From positions 1,097,988 through 1,161,987 of the forward strand of contig NZ_CP011272.1 in NCBI RefSeq assembly GCF_001610875.1: a stretch of DNA of 64,000 nucleotides, written 5' to 3'. Positions within the stretch are counted from its first letter, which is position 1. Each line of letters opens with the position of its first letter. Source of the stretch: Pirellula sp. SH-Sr6A. Lineage in GTDB: Bacteria; Planctomycetota; Planctomycetia; Pirellulales; Pirellulaceae. The notes beneath the pieces are model-generated. The model was not told the origin of the DNA. It did not search any database and saw only the letters and a list, made by a program, of their open reading frames with translations. The translations under genes and the position numbers were made by a program. Shown in pieces: positions 17,641 to 26,168 of the stretch.

Positions 17641-18959
17641 AACTAGCTTGGTACACCCCCTATTCGCAACGTTCCGCCATTGGCCTATTCAGCAAAGAAG
17701 TTGTCACTGCCCTTCTCGAACTCGGCCATGATGTAACGATCGTCCGCAGTGAATCTGCGGATTCAGCCGCTTGGAAAACTAGCCGCGATGCAATTTGTGA
17801 AATCATTTCAGCTGCATCCATTAATCCAAATGTCGACGATTACCTGAGTCGGTTCGACTGCGTCCTCTACAATGTCGGGAATCATTACCAGAACCATTCC
17901 TATTGCCTAAGCCACCAAGAGAAAGTCCCAGGCATCACGCTCCTCCATGACTATATCTTGCACAACCTTCTTATCGAATGGCTCACCCAATCCAGATCAC
18001 ACTCCTACTTAGATGCCTTAATGACCGAAAGCGGACGTGAAGCAGTGACCTGCTACAAAGATGCTTCCGACGATTTAGAGAACAAGTGGTTTATGTCTCG
18101 AGCTGCGGACCATCCAGTCCTTCGTTTCGCAATGCAGTCGACGCTGGGAGTTGTCACACATGCAGAATTCTATAGTGCGGTTTGTCGCTCGCAGTTGCAG
18201 TGTCCAGTCAAATCCATACCGCTTGCATATTGCTGCACCTACGAGAAGCAAATTGCACTGCCCCAACCTCCCGATTCCCGTTTCGTTTTATTGACAATTG
18301 GTGATGTCAATGCAAACAAGCGATGCGAAGCGGTTATCACGGCTCTAAGCGAGTCAGGCGATTTGAGCTCTCGCTGGCAATATCGTATCGTCGGAAACGT
18401 CAGCAAAGCACAAGAAGAAAAGTTGCTCAAATTGGCGCGCAATGGCAAGTACCCAGTCGATGTCATTTTGCTTGGAAAAGTGGATGACACGACCTTGCAA
18501 CATGAGATAAAGAATTCCCATGCGATCGCATGCTTGCGCTTTCCCATTATAGAAGGAGCCTCGGCGAGTGTCATTGTGAGCCTTGCTAGCGCTCGCCCAA
18601 CGCTCGTCAGCGATGGAGGATCTTTTGCAGAGATACCCGAAAAATTAGTGTATCGGGTACGGCAACACACCGAGAATGCAGATATCCAGCGGCAACTGAC
18701 AAACATAGCGATGGATTATCGCTCTGCTGTTACAAGATCTTTGAACGCTCGAAATTGGGCCACACAGCGCCATAGCGGCATGCAGTATGCTAAGTCGTTG
18801 ATTCCGTTCATCGCGGAAGTAATCAATTCAAGCCCCATACTTAAATTGGTGGATTCGGCTGCAACACATCTTGCAAACTGGCATTGCTCACCCGACATAC
18901 CCACTGTTTACCAAGTAGAAGCCGAGACGACTTGTCTCTTTGGAAACGTTGAGGTTTGA
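17637..18959 (+). CDS. GT4-like glycosyltransferase
   Basis: I choose the ATG at 17637, overlapping the upstream stop by four bases, because the protein then begins MKLAWYTPYSQRSAIGLFSK, a normal GT-B start. The product is 440 residues. The donor half contains FVLLTIGDVNANKRCEAVITA and ACLRFPIIEGASASVIVSLA, the latter in the place of the ExxxxxxxE motif. The C-terminal 80 residues are longer than in typical family members and not recognised. It is translationally coupled to the preceding transferase, so the two probably add consecutive sugars. Confidence 0.82.
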   Translation: MKLAWYTPYSQRSAIGLFSKEVVTALLELGHDVTIVRSESADSAAWKTSRDAICEIISAASINPNVDDYLSRFDCVLYNVGNHYQNHSYCLSHQEKVPGITLLHDYILHNLLIEWLTQSRSHSYLDALMTESGREAVTCYKDASDDLENKWFMSRAADHPVLRFAMQSTLGVVTHAEFYSAVCRSQLQCPVKSIPLAYCCTYEKQIALPQPPDSRFVLLTIGDVNANKRCEAVITALSESGDLSSRWQYRIVGNVSKAQEEKLLKLARNGKYPVDVILLGKVDDTTLQHEIKNSHAIACLRFPIIEGASASVIVSLASARPTLVSDGGSFAEIPEKLVYRVRQHTENADIQRQLTNIAMDYRSAVTRSLNARNWATQRHSGMQYAKSLIPFIAEVINSSPILKLVDSAATHLANWHCSPDIPTVYQVEAETTCLFGNVEV

Positions 18960-19004
18960 ATCCTGTCCATTACACATCCAATCATTGATGATGGGAACCT
19001 GTCC

Positions 19005-19580
19005 GTGTCGATCAGCACCGCTCAACGTATAAAACTAAAATTAAAGGATCGAAATGCGCTGAATCAATCCGGGACCGCTCCGAGCCCCGTGGTTCTCTAC
19101 TGCAAACGTAACAACCCGAAAAAGCGTGAACTTGCTCACTGTGAAGCAACAGGGTTTTATCCCCCCGAATTCGTAAAGGGCCGCAAATGCAATTGGACGA
19201 ATGGTCGCGCCTTCGTCGAGTGCTCGCTCCCGAGGCAGGTCGTATTGCGATGGCTTTGGGTTGAACTTTCGTCCAGTAGTGAACCCTCCAAAGTGAAGCT
19301 TCAATTTAATGGAAGAACCATTCTAGACCGAAAGATTCAAGGACGTTCAAGATTTCGATTGAGACTTCCAGACGGCATTCCCCGCAGCCGTTTCACCATC
19401 GAAATCTCCTCGCCAACCTTCAAACCGTCGGATTTCGTCACCACGTTCGACGACAGACGCGTTTTGGGTGTTTTGGTGGGTGAGATCCGTGTTGCAAAAT
19501 ATTGGTGGCGCAATTTTGAGCCTCGCCACTACCTGAGACCAATTGCTAAATTGATTCGTAGCTTGCGACCACGCAAATAG
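19005..19580 (+). CDS. Unrecognised small protein, likely beta-sandwich, in polysaccharide cluster
   Basis: I do not recognise a named family. The 191-residue protein starts at a GTG, since no better ATG is in frame. It is basic and beta-rich in appearance, with alternating hydrophobic stretches (VVLRWLWVELSSSSEPSKVK, LQFNGRTILDRKI, RFTIEISSPTFKPSDF). It ends with DDRRVLGVLVGEIRVAKYWW. The D-x-R-x-LGVxVxxIRV pattern resembles beta-sandwich modules found appended to planctomycete and cyanobacterial glycosyltransferases. It follows a GT4 gene by 45 bases on the same strand, so it may be a detached accessory module of that enzyme. Confidence 0.5.
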   Translation: MSISTAQRIKLKLKDRNALNQSGTAPSPVVLYCKRNNPKKRELAHCEATGFYPPEFVKGRKCNWTNGRAFVECSLPRQVVLRWLWVELSSSSEPSKVKLQFNGRTILDRKIQGRSRFRLRLPDGIPRSRFTIEISSPTFKPSDFVTTFDDRRVLGVLVGEIRVAKYWWRNFEPRHYLRPIAKLIRSLRPRK

Positions 19581-19863
19581 CGATAGTTCACCGGTAGGTA
19601 ATAAAGAGGGACAGAAAAACAACATTATTACCTCTGGTTTAAACGCAAAACCACTCTTGCATTGCACTAAACCAACATGTTAAGAGGAATGTCAACACCA
19701 AGATTGCAATAAATATTTTGGACTCAGCCTGTCAATTTGTGACCAGCTCAAAATCACGCAGTACTGGCGTTGGTTATCATCCTTCCACAGTCCAATCTCT
19801 ATGGACATTAGAGATGGGCTCGTCCCCTCCAAATTCCGCAAACTTGTCGGTACAGGTGTACAC
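19581..19863. other. AT-rich intergenic spacer
   Basis: This 283-base spacer is noticeably A+T-richer than its neighbours and has no convincing reading frame. It precedes the nucleotidyltransferase gene on the same strand and probably contains a promoter for the 19864-23252 unit. No specific promoter box is clear enough to place. Confidence 0.4.
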
Positions 19864-20562
19864 ATGCAAACGACCATTGTAATCAATGCTGCTGGTTGTG
19901 GATCACGCCTCGGGATGGGCGTACCAAAGTCCTTAGTTCGTGTGGGAAAACGTCGAATACTGGATTGGCAATTGAATGAAATGTGTGCCCCAACCGATCG
20001 GGTTAAGATCGTGGTGGGTTACATGGGGCATCAAGTAGCGAAACTTGCAAAAAACTTGTTTCCGAGCATTGAAATCCTGACAAATCCTGATTGGGCTACG
20101 ACGAAAACGGCTGCCAGCCTTTCTCTCGGAAAGGCTGGTGTTAGCGGTCGAGTTCTTTCGCTAGACGGCGATTTGCTTGTGCATCCAGAAGACTTCCGGA
20201 GGATGGTCGAATGTCAATCCGATGCGATTGGCGTTACCCCGGTGATCTCGACGCAACCCGTCTTTGCCAAACTATCGGATTCAGGGGCGTGCGAGTCGTT
20301 CTCGTTTCAACAGCCAACTCCTTGGGAGTGGACCGGACTTGTGAACTTCAATGCACAAGCCGTGCCCGATGGCAAAGCGAATGTATTTGAAATGATGCAT
20401 TGCATCCTTCCTGCCACAACCGTGTGTGTGCGAACCGTAGAAGTCGACACGGCCGAGGATCTACGACAAGCACCGTTGATTTGGTCTGCGATGATGAAAG
20501 ACATATTAAAGAAGGGATTCAGCAATGGACTTGCAGAAAATTCAAGACTTTTGGCAGGCTAG
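19864..20562 (+). CDS. LicC-like nucleotidyltransferase (NTP_transferase family)
   Basis: I take the ATG at 19864 because the protein then begins with the family strand MQTTIVINAAGCGSRLGMGV and the G-x-G-x-R-L...PK nucleotide-binding loop (VPKSL). The in-frame ATG at 19801 would add 21 residues before it. RVLSLDGDLLVHPEDF supplies the metal-binding Asp-Gly-Asp. NPDWATTKTAASLSLG resembles the sequence after the sugar-binding region in LicC/choline-phosphate cytidylyltransferase-like enzymes rather than in RfbA/RfbF. It would charge a small phosphorylated compound with CMP or a similar nucleotide. It overlaps the next gene by 38 bases. Confidence 0.75.
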   Translation: MQTTIVINAAGCGSRLGMGVPKSLVRVGKRRILDWQLNEMCAPTDRVKIVVGYMGHQVAKLAKNLFPSIEILTNPDWATTKTAASLSLGKAGVSGRVLSLDGDLLVHPEDFRRMVECQSDAIGVTPVISTQPVFAKLSDSGACESFSFQQPTPWEWTGLVNFNAQAVPDGKANVFEMMHCILPATTVCVRTVEVDTAEDLRQAPLIWSAMMKDILKKGFSNGLAENSRLLAG

Positions 20563-21151
20563 AACAAAGGTCGAAGACCCTAGGCTGGCAACGAACTACA
20601 GGAATGATGGTCGGCTGCAAATCGACGTTAATTTTATTACCGAGCGATTGACACCCGACGCACGGATCCTGGACTTGGGAGCTGGTACGTGTACTCTCGC
20701 CCAGGAGCTATTACCTATGGCTTCACGGATTATTGCGGTGGACAAGTTCGAGGGTTTCCTAAACCGCGCTCCTATCGATGCGAAATTGGATACGGTTTGT
20801 GGCGACGCCGCGACCTTTCTGATCGACATGCAATTCGATGCCATTTTATTGTTCGGTGTTGTCAATTTCTTGACGGTCGAAGCGGAAGAAACGCTATACC
20901 AAAACTGTGCGAGCATGCTCGCGGATGATGGGGTCTTTATCGTTAAAAACCAATGTGGTATCGAACGAGAGATCATCGTGGATAAGTTTTCAGAAGAGTT
21001 GCAATGCAACTACCATGCACGCTATCCGTTCGTGGACAACCAGTTCACATCCCTCAGCCAACATTTTGTGACCCAGCAGTTCGACATTTATCCCAACCAC
21101 ATCAACCGCTGGGCCGATACGCATTTCTATGCTTTTGAATGCCGCAAATAG
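20525..21151 (+). CDS. Class I SAM-dependent methyltransferase
   Basis: This 208-residue small methyltransferase begins inside the end of the nucleotidyltransferase gene. Motif I is ARILDLGAGTCTLAQEL (about residues 46-62), the acidic SAM-ribose residue is in RIIAVDKFEGF, and motif II is FDAILLFGVVNFL. The C-terminal half has no extra domain. The 38-base overlap indicates co-expression with the LicC-like enzyme. A small-molecule substrate made or used by that enzyme, such as an amino- or phospho-alcohol, is a reasonable but unproven inference. Confidence 0.8.
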   Translation: MDLQKIQDFWQARTKVEDPRLATNYRNDGRLQIDVNFITERLTPDARILDLGAGTCTLAQELLPMASRIIAVDKFEGFLNRAPIDAKLDTVCGDAATFLIDMQFDAILLFGVVNFLTVEAEETLYQNCASMLADDGVFIVKNQCGIEREIIVDKFSEELQCNYHARYPFVDNQFTSLSQHFVTQQFDIYPNHINRWADTHFYAFECRK

Positions 21152-21222
21152 GGTTTCAAACCTGCGTAGAGCGATTTGATCCATTCCAGCTTGTTCTTAC
21201 AAACAACGTATTCGGTGCATGA

Positions 21223-22242
21223 ATGGACTTCCACCAGCGAGGGGATCTATGGAATGGCTGTCAATTGCTACTGACAACTTCAGAGCCACAACAGGTCTAT
21301 AATCCGAGTTTTTCCGGAGTCGTTGAGACCATCGACGACGCGTCGGATCTGAACGATGCGATGGATCGGTTGCGAGGGCGACGGTTTGCGAAAATCGGAG
21401 TTGCAAGCCCATCTATTTCGGAGCTCATCTTCGACAGTCGAAACGCCGCGGAATCGATTCGCCAGATGTGTTCTGACCAAACCTTTTTTGCAGTACAGCC
21501 AATCGACCCGATCGAAAGTCATTTAAGAAAACACCTTCACAGCGTTGGATTTTACGAGATTGCGGAATGGCATCCGAACGCGCGTTTGAGGATCGATTGC
21601 TCGACGGTATCGGGGCTCCCAGATGGTCAATTCGAACTTCAGAGCTCGAAACCCGGCATCTCGATTCCGTCCTGCCCCTATGTGTTGATCGCAAGTCGTT
21701 ACGCCTTGCCGATGAGCATACCAAGCCACTGGACTCTTATTGGCTCGCCACTCCGAGATCATCAGAACGGGGGAGTGACCTCGAACGACGATCCGGAGAT
21801 AGGATTGGCAATTCGTGATCAGCCAGAAACCAAGTCTTCCGTATGGACCAAACTCATGGTGACGGGACAAATCTGCTGGGAAACGCCTGCGTTAAACGGA
21901 GCATTCGCGGCTTTAGTCGGCTCGTACAGTGGACCGGGTGATTCCAATATGTACGCGGCCATGATCGACGCCTACACAGACCCTTTCGCGCAAGTGTCCC
22001 TTTGGTGCTGCCATCGAAACTGGGAGCGAATTGCGAACACTCATTTCCCACTCCCGCATGGAAAACCAAGTCATTCAATTCACTTGGCGTTAATCATAGG
22101 GCTCGATACAGTAGAGTTGCAGATTGGCAACGAGCGAGTCCTATGGGTATACGATGCTCGCATTCCTCGGACTGCGTCCTACGGGATGCGTTTGCGAGGC
22201 AATCAATTCACTGTTCAGAAGCTCGCCGCAGCCGTTGAGTAA
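21223..22242 (+). CDS. Unrecognised protein with possible concanavalin-like C-terminal domain
   Basis: This 339-residue protein matches no family I recognise. The first 130 residues read as an alpha/beta segment ending FYEIAEWHPNARLRIDC. From about residue 205 the sequence becomes beta-rich with GQICWETPALNGAFAALVGS, FAQVSLWCCHRNWERIANTH, IHLALIIGLDTVELQIGNER and YGMRLRGNQFTV. This pattern resembles a LamG/DUF1080-like jelly roll. No signal peptide is present, so it probably acts in the cytoplasm. It sits between the methyltransferase and a CDP-glycerol-transferase-like gene (2 bases downstream), so it is likely part of their pathway. Confidence 0.55.
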   Translation: MDFHQRGDLWNGCQLLLTTSEPQQVYNPSFSGVVETIDDASDLNDAMDRLRGRRFAKIGVASPSISELIFDSRNAAESIRQMCSDQTFFAVQPIDPIESHLRKHLHSVGFYEIAEWHPNARLRIDCSTVSGLPDGQFELQSSKPGISIPSCPYVLIASRYALPMSIPSHWTLIGSPLRDHQNGGVTSNDDPEIGLAIRDQPETKSSVWTKLMVTGQICWETPALNGAFAALVGSYSGPGDSNMYAAMIDAYTDPFAQVSLWCCHRNWERIANTHFPLPHGKPSHSIHLALIIGLDTVELQIGNERVLWVYDARIPRTASYGMRLRGNQFTVQKLAAAVE

Positions 22243-22244
22243 CT

Positions 22245-23252
22245 GTGAAAGCAACCATGAAACCGAAAGTAATCACTTCAGGAGTTGATTCGGAATACGT
22301 ACTCGCTGACTTGTCGGAGTACTTGCGATCTCGCGGCTTTGAAGTCATCGAACTGGATTTCGGGAAAGTAAAAGGTTGTGTAAGGTCTCTGTTAACCGAT
22401 CTATCATCTTGCGAAACAGTCTACCTGACGTCTGCACACACGATCTTAACGCTTCGTACAGCCCGAATGGTGGCACCCGTATTTGCGAAGCTCTATCCTC
22501 ATTATCTTGCACCTATCGAGATCATCCCGCTTTTGCAGCCCAGAGCTTCGATCTTCGTCCCTCATGATCTATTGTCTCCATTTGGTGACTCCAATCTCAA
22601 CGAACTCAAATTCCTAGACCTCTATGATCACGTCCTCGCGCCGGTTGTTACAGACCAACTGTTGCGTGCGGCGGGTACTGAAACGCAGGTTCATCAAGCA
22701 GGATGGATCAAGTACCGTGTTCAAGAAACCATGACACCTCAGATTGAATTTGCTCCATCTGCAATTCGGGTGAGCCTCTTTCTAACCATCATTCAACACA
22801 TGCAGTTTAAATATGGAATCGAGGGGTTTGTCGACTACCTCCGACCGATTCTCACACCCGAAATCAACGTCAAACTTCCCGCATGGAAAGGGATCGAAGC
22901 TCTGGAGAACCGAATTCGGGAAGTGACAGGTGCCAACATCATTCCAGCAAGTGTAAGTTCTATCGAGCTCATGGAACAATCTGATTTGGTGATGTGCAAC
23001 TCGGTTTCATCGATCCTCGCCGAAGCATCTCTCATGGGAAAACCGTGTATCTGTTTGCTCGACCGAGAGGGAGGAGAGCCAGACGACAAACGCCTCAAAA
23101 TGGCCGATTTTCCAGACTTGATTTGGCATCCCTACGAAGAGAGAAAACCGATCTCCATCGACGTCATCCAAACAGCCACAACCAAGCCCCTGCAGCGGCG
23201 CATCGAACCTTTTGACTTTCGCTTCGTCGAATCACTCATTGCACGTTCCTAA
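22245..23252 (+). CDS. CDP-glycerol glycerophosphotransferase-like GT-B protein
   Basis: This protein has 335 residues from the GTG at 22245; an ATG at 22257 would shorten it by four. It starts two bases after the preceding stop. The N-terminal half is GT-B-like (KPKVITSGVDSEYVLADLSE). The C-terminal half contains IELMEQSDLVMCNSVSSILAEASLMGKPCI, corresponding to the AD..ITDYSS...E.......P block of TagB/TagF-type transferases and capsule GT-B enzymes. Together with the LicC-like gene, it suggests transfer of a CDP-activated phospho-alcohol or a sugar to the polymer. It converges with the next gene across 22 bases. Confidence 0.65.
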   Translation: MKATMKPKVITSGVDSEYVLADLSEYLRSRGFEVIELDFGKVKGCVRSLLTDLSSCETVYLTSAHTILTLRTARMVAPVFAKLYPHYLAPIEIIPLLQPRASIFVPHDLLSPFGDSNLNELKFLDLYDHVLAPVVTDQLLRAAGTETQVHQAGWIKYRVQETMTPQIEFAPSAIRVSLFLTIIQHMQFKYGIEGFVDYLRPILTPEINVKLPAWKGIEALENRIREVTGANIIPASVSSIELMEQSDLVMCNSVSSILAEASLMGKPCICLLDREGGEPDDKRLKMADFPDLIWHPYEERKPISIDVIQTATTKPLQRRIEPFDFRFVESLIARS

Positions 23253-23274
23253 ACGCGTCAAGCGTGGAGTGCGA

Positions 23275-24585
23275 CTACGCCGCTTTCGAGATCTTCAAGA
23301 AAGCTTCTGTGCTTTCCTTCCAAGTCGTCGGGGTATAGGGTGTGGATATAACTCCTCTTCCCCTTTCAGCTGCAAGCAAACATCGGGCTAGGTTCTCAGG
23401 CTCGTGGAGCGGAAAGTAAGTGCAATGTTCACCCCCAACTTCTCGGTGGATAGGAATATCGCTCGCGAGAAGATTGGCTCCGTACCAAAGCGCCTCGACG
23501 ATAGGTAGTCCGAATCCTTCGACTATCGAAGGCATAATCACCGCTTCGCAATTTCGATACGCGTACTGCAACTCTGAATCCGAAAGATCCGAAAAATGCT
23601 TCAGGTGACTTGGATAAATCGAACTCGTAGACATGAGATCCAACAACGGTCCAGACAATCCTCCGGCCCGTCCAATGAAACATAGGCGTCTGGGGCTTCC
23701 CTGCCTCTTGAGATACTCGAAGGCTTTCACAACTTGCTGATGGTTCTTGCGTGGATCGAGCGAACCGACGACGAGATAAGGCGCTCCGCCATCGCGGCCG
23801 CCATCCGATTCGAAATACGCTCTCACCTCTGACCGAATAGTGCCATCTGTCACTTGAACGTCGGCACCTAGAGGGAACGAATCTATCCTACGGCAGCAAC
23901 GGTCATCAGCACCCCAGTTCTCATTGACATACTCAATGAGTTGCTGTTGAACCGATTTCGAAATAGCAAGAACTTGGTCTGAGTTCATCAGCAATTGCTC
24001 GACATAATGCCGGAACTTTTCAGATCGCCTTCCCCCTACGAACTCAACATGCGTCAGGGGGATAAGGTCATAGAACACCGTTACTACTTTGGCTCCGCAA
24101 TCACGAACCGCTTTTACACTGGCCCAAACATCTCTCCTCGTCCAATACGCATCCGGTAGTACGAGAAGATCCCCTTCACGCCATTGAACTTTCTCGGCCC
24201 GGCCAAGGCTTTTCCTGGTTACTGCGAACTTCGCTATTTGATAGGGAAGCTTGTAAATCCCCAAATGGGATGGTTCGGGTAAAACGAGCTTTCGCCACTT
24301 CCTATTTCGAATCAAGCCCGTCGACAATTCAAATAGTCGCCTCAGCACTTTGGGAACTTGGTCAGCGGGGTTCGCTTCAAAAGCAGCGACGCGCGTCAAC
24401 TGTTCCTCAATTCCTTTTGTGAGAATCGCAAAACGACCCGAATGATGGATAACACGTCGAGCCGGTTCATTGTTTTGCTCTGCCGAAATGAGCTCCAGAT
24501 TCGAAGCGAGTTTTCGAACCACACGTTCGATTCCCGTATTCCTCGATGTGCAAAACGTATGCGATCCGTCTATATAAATGGTCAT
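23275..24585 (-). CDS. GT4-family glycosyltransferase
   Basis: This 436-residue transferase begins MTIYIDGSHTFCTSRNTGIERV, the N-R-R/TGIERV glycine-arginine loop typical of WbaZ/mannosyltransferase-type GT4 enzymes. The donor half contains YLVVGSLDPRKNHQQVVKAF and RLCFIGRAGG. It ends with AYRNCEAVIMPSIVEGFGLPIVEALWYGANLLASDI, a textbook ExFGLPxxE nucleotide-sugar-binding site. Transcription is opposite to the upstream part of the cluster and follows the GT61 gene on the minus strand at 58 bases. Confidence 0.9.
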   Translation of the reverse strand: MTIYIDGSHTFCTSRNTGIERVVRKLASNLELISAEQNNEPARRVIHHSGRFAILTKGIEEQLTRVAAFEANPADQVPKVLRRLFELSTGLIRNRKWRKLVLPEPSHLGIYKLPYQIAKFAVTRKSLGRAEKVQWREGDLLVLPDAYWTRRDVWASVKAVRDCGAKVVTVFYDLIPLTHVEFVGGRRSEKFRHYVEQLLMNSDQVLAISKSVQQQLIEYVNENWGADDRCCRRIDSFPLGADVQVTDGTIRSEVRAYFESDGGRDGGAPYLVVGSLDPRKNHQQVVKAFEYLKRQGSPRRLCFIGRAGGLSGPLLDLMSTSSIYPSHLKHFSDLSDSELQYAYRNCEAVIMPSIVEGFGLPIVEALWYGANLLASDIPIHREVGGEHCTYFPLHEPENLARCLLAAERGRGVISTPYTPTTWKESTEAFLKISKAA

Positions 24586-24643
24586 TTCGATTCAGTCTCG
24601 ATTCGGGATGAGCGTCTTGCAAGACTCGGAGGTGAATGGAGCA

Positions 24644-25915
24644 TTAAGATGCCCACCGCATAGCAGTCCCCTCGATGAGGTCGCTACAGCTATAGAGTGA
24701 ATTCCGAGAACCGTTTAGAATCGACCGAACGGCCTGTTCCAGCGACGATTCTTCTACCAATAGATTGGAATCACCTAACGCGGTTTCGGGATCGAAGTGC
24801 TTAATCTTACATGGCTTCGCAATGTGCAAGTGATATTCCAAACCACAGACGTTTGCGATCCTCAGAAACAAACTTGAAATGCGAACAGGGGTGTTTAGCT
24901 CCATGACGACGGTTCCCGGTGCGCAGAAACAGGTGTTCGTCAGGCCAGCACCGTGGGGAGCAATCACCATCGTTGCGGACTCAAACAACTTAACTTGGTC
25001 TGCAATTGACATATCTTCAAGGCAGTAGCGTTGAAACCCGAACTTTTTGAGTGTTTGAAACACGTTCTCTTCGTTCTCAACACGACGCACTCTCGCTTTA
25101 CGCCTGGATACGTAGATCCGCTTCGGCGTTCTGGATTCCAAACCATCTGATGGGGTCTGCAATAGTGCTCGCGCCGCTTCGACTCGGTAGCGATTGAGCT
25201 TTCCCCCTTCGAAGCTGGCAGTAACAAGATTCTCACATTCGACATGCGTCTCCCCTGTGGCATGCACGATTCGATCTCCAGCGATTCCCAGTCGCTCGAG
25301 TGACTCGCGTTGGTGTCGATACTTCGTGGGGACATAGTACCTATCAATTTTCACTCCGCTCGCCTCATAGAGGCTCAACATCGGGAGGATGTCCATGTAC
25401 CAGTGAAAGACGTTTTGAGGGGAACTGCCCGTAAGGAGGGCTAACGTGCCGCTATATTTTTTCGGCGCAGAAAGCTTTCCACGAGACAGCGGATTACCAG
25501 GAATATCCGACTGTTTGTTGATACCCGACATATTCCACACCAGTCGATTGCAACGGTCGATCACAGCCCCCCGCGAATGCAAAACCCGTCCATTCTCGAA
25601 CTCTGCGACGATCGCTGGCGGATTATCCCTCGCTGCACACCTCAGTTCGCAATCCAATTGAAGGAGCCCACTGGGAAGGAGCTCTCGCTGCAGAAACTGA
25701 CGGAATTCGGAGATGGAACCGCTCAAAGATTTTGGCTCCGACATGGGAGCCTCTGGCAACAAACTCTGGGTCAGTAGTTTGCCCACGGAGTCGACTTGGC
25801 TTTCGGCAGTCAAGCAATACTCATCGGTCGGATGATACTTCTCATCCGCCCCAAACAGGTAAGCGGCAAACAACGGTTGGACGCGGGATTGGATGTATCG
25901 CGTAAGCTTGCTCAT
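24644..25915 (-). CDS. GT61-family (DUF563) glycosyltransferase
   Basis: I choose the ATG at 25915 (MSKLTRYIQ...) because GAAGGAAG lies about ten bases upstream; an in-frame TTG at 25948 has no better support. The product is about 423 residues. The C-terminal half carries KRIYVSRRKARVRRVENEEN and FQRYCLEDMSIADQVKLFES. It also has MVIAPHGAGLTNTCFCAPGTVVMEL, the HGAGLTN motif diagnostic of GT61 glycosyltransferases. It is expected to be a cytoplasmic or membrane-peripheral transferase in surface-glycan synthesis. The gene is divergent from the ABC exporter across a 253-base spacer. Confidence 0.88.
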   Translation of the reverse strand: MSKLTRYIQSRVQPLFAAYLFGADEKYHPTDEYCLTAESQVDSVGKLLTQSLLPEAPMSEPKSLSGSISEFRQFLQRELLPSGLLQLDCELRCAARDNPPAIVAEFENGRVLHSRGAVIDRCNRLVWNMSGINKQSDIPGNPLSRGKLSAPKKYSGTLALLTGSSPQNVFHWYMDILPMLSLYEASGVKIDRYYVPTKYRHQRESLERLGIAGDRIVHATGETHVECENLVTASFEGGKLNRYRVEAARALLQTPSDGLESRTPKRIYVSRRKARVRRVENEENVFQTLKKFGFQRYCLEDMSIADQVKLFESATMVIAPHGAGLTNTCFCAPGTVVMELNTPVRISSLFLRIANVCGLEYHLHIAKPCKIKHFDPETALGDSNLLVEESSLEQAVRSILNGSRNSLYSCSDLIEGTAMRWAS

Positions 25916-26168
25916 AACCAATCGCTTCCTTCGCCAAGAGTTTTCCAATTCCTATCCAACTTCCCTCAAATGTCTTCCTACAAAAATTCACCCCCTGAAG
26001 TCAACACAACGTGAAATCATTCACACCCTCCATTCCACTTGATCACCAAACGCTAGCAAAACACCCTTACGGATCCGCGCTCGCGCTGGGGATTCGATCT
26101 TTCAACAGGCAACCCGAATTTGGTACTACACGGACTGTAAATCCCGATTCGCAAGACCGAAGCTCCGT

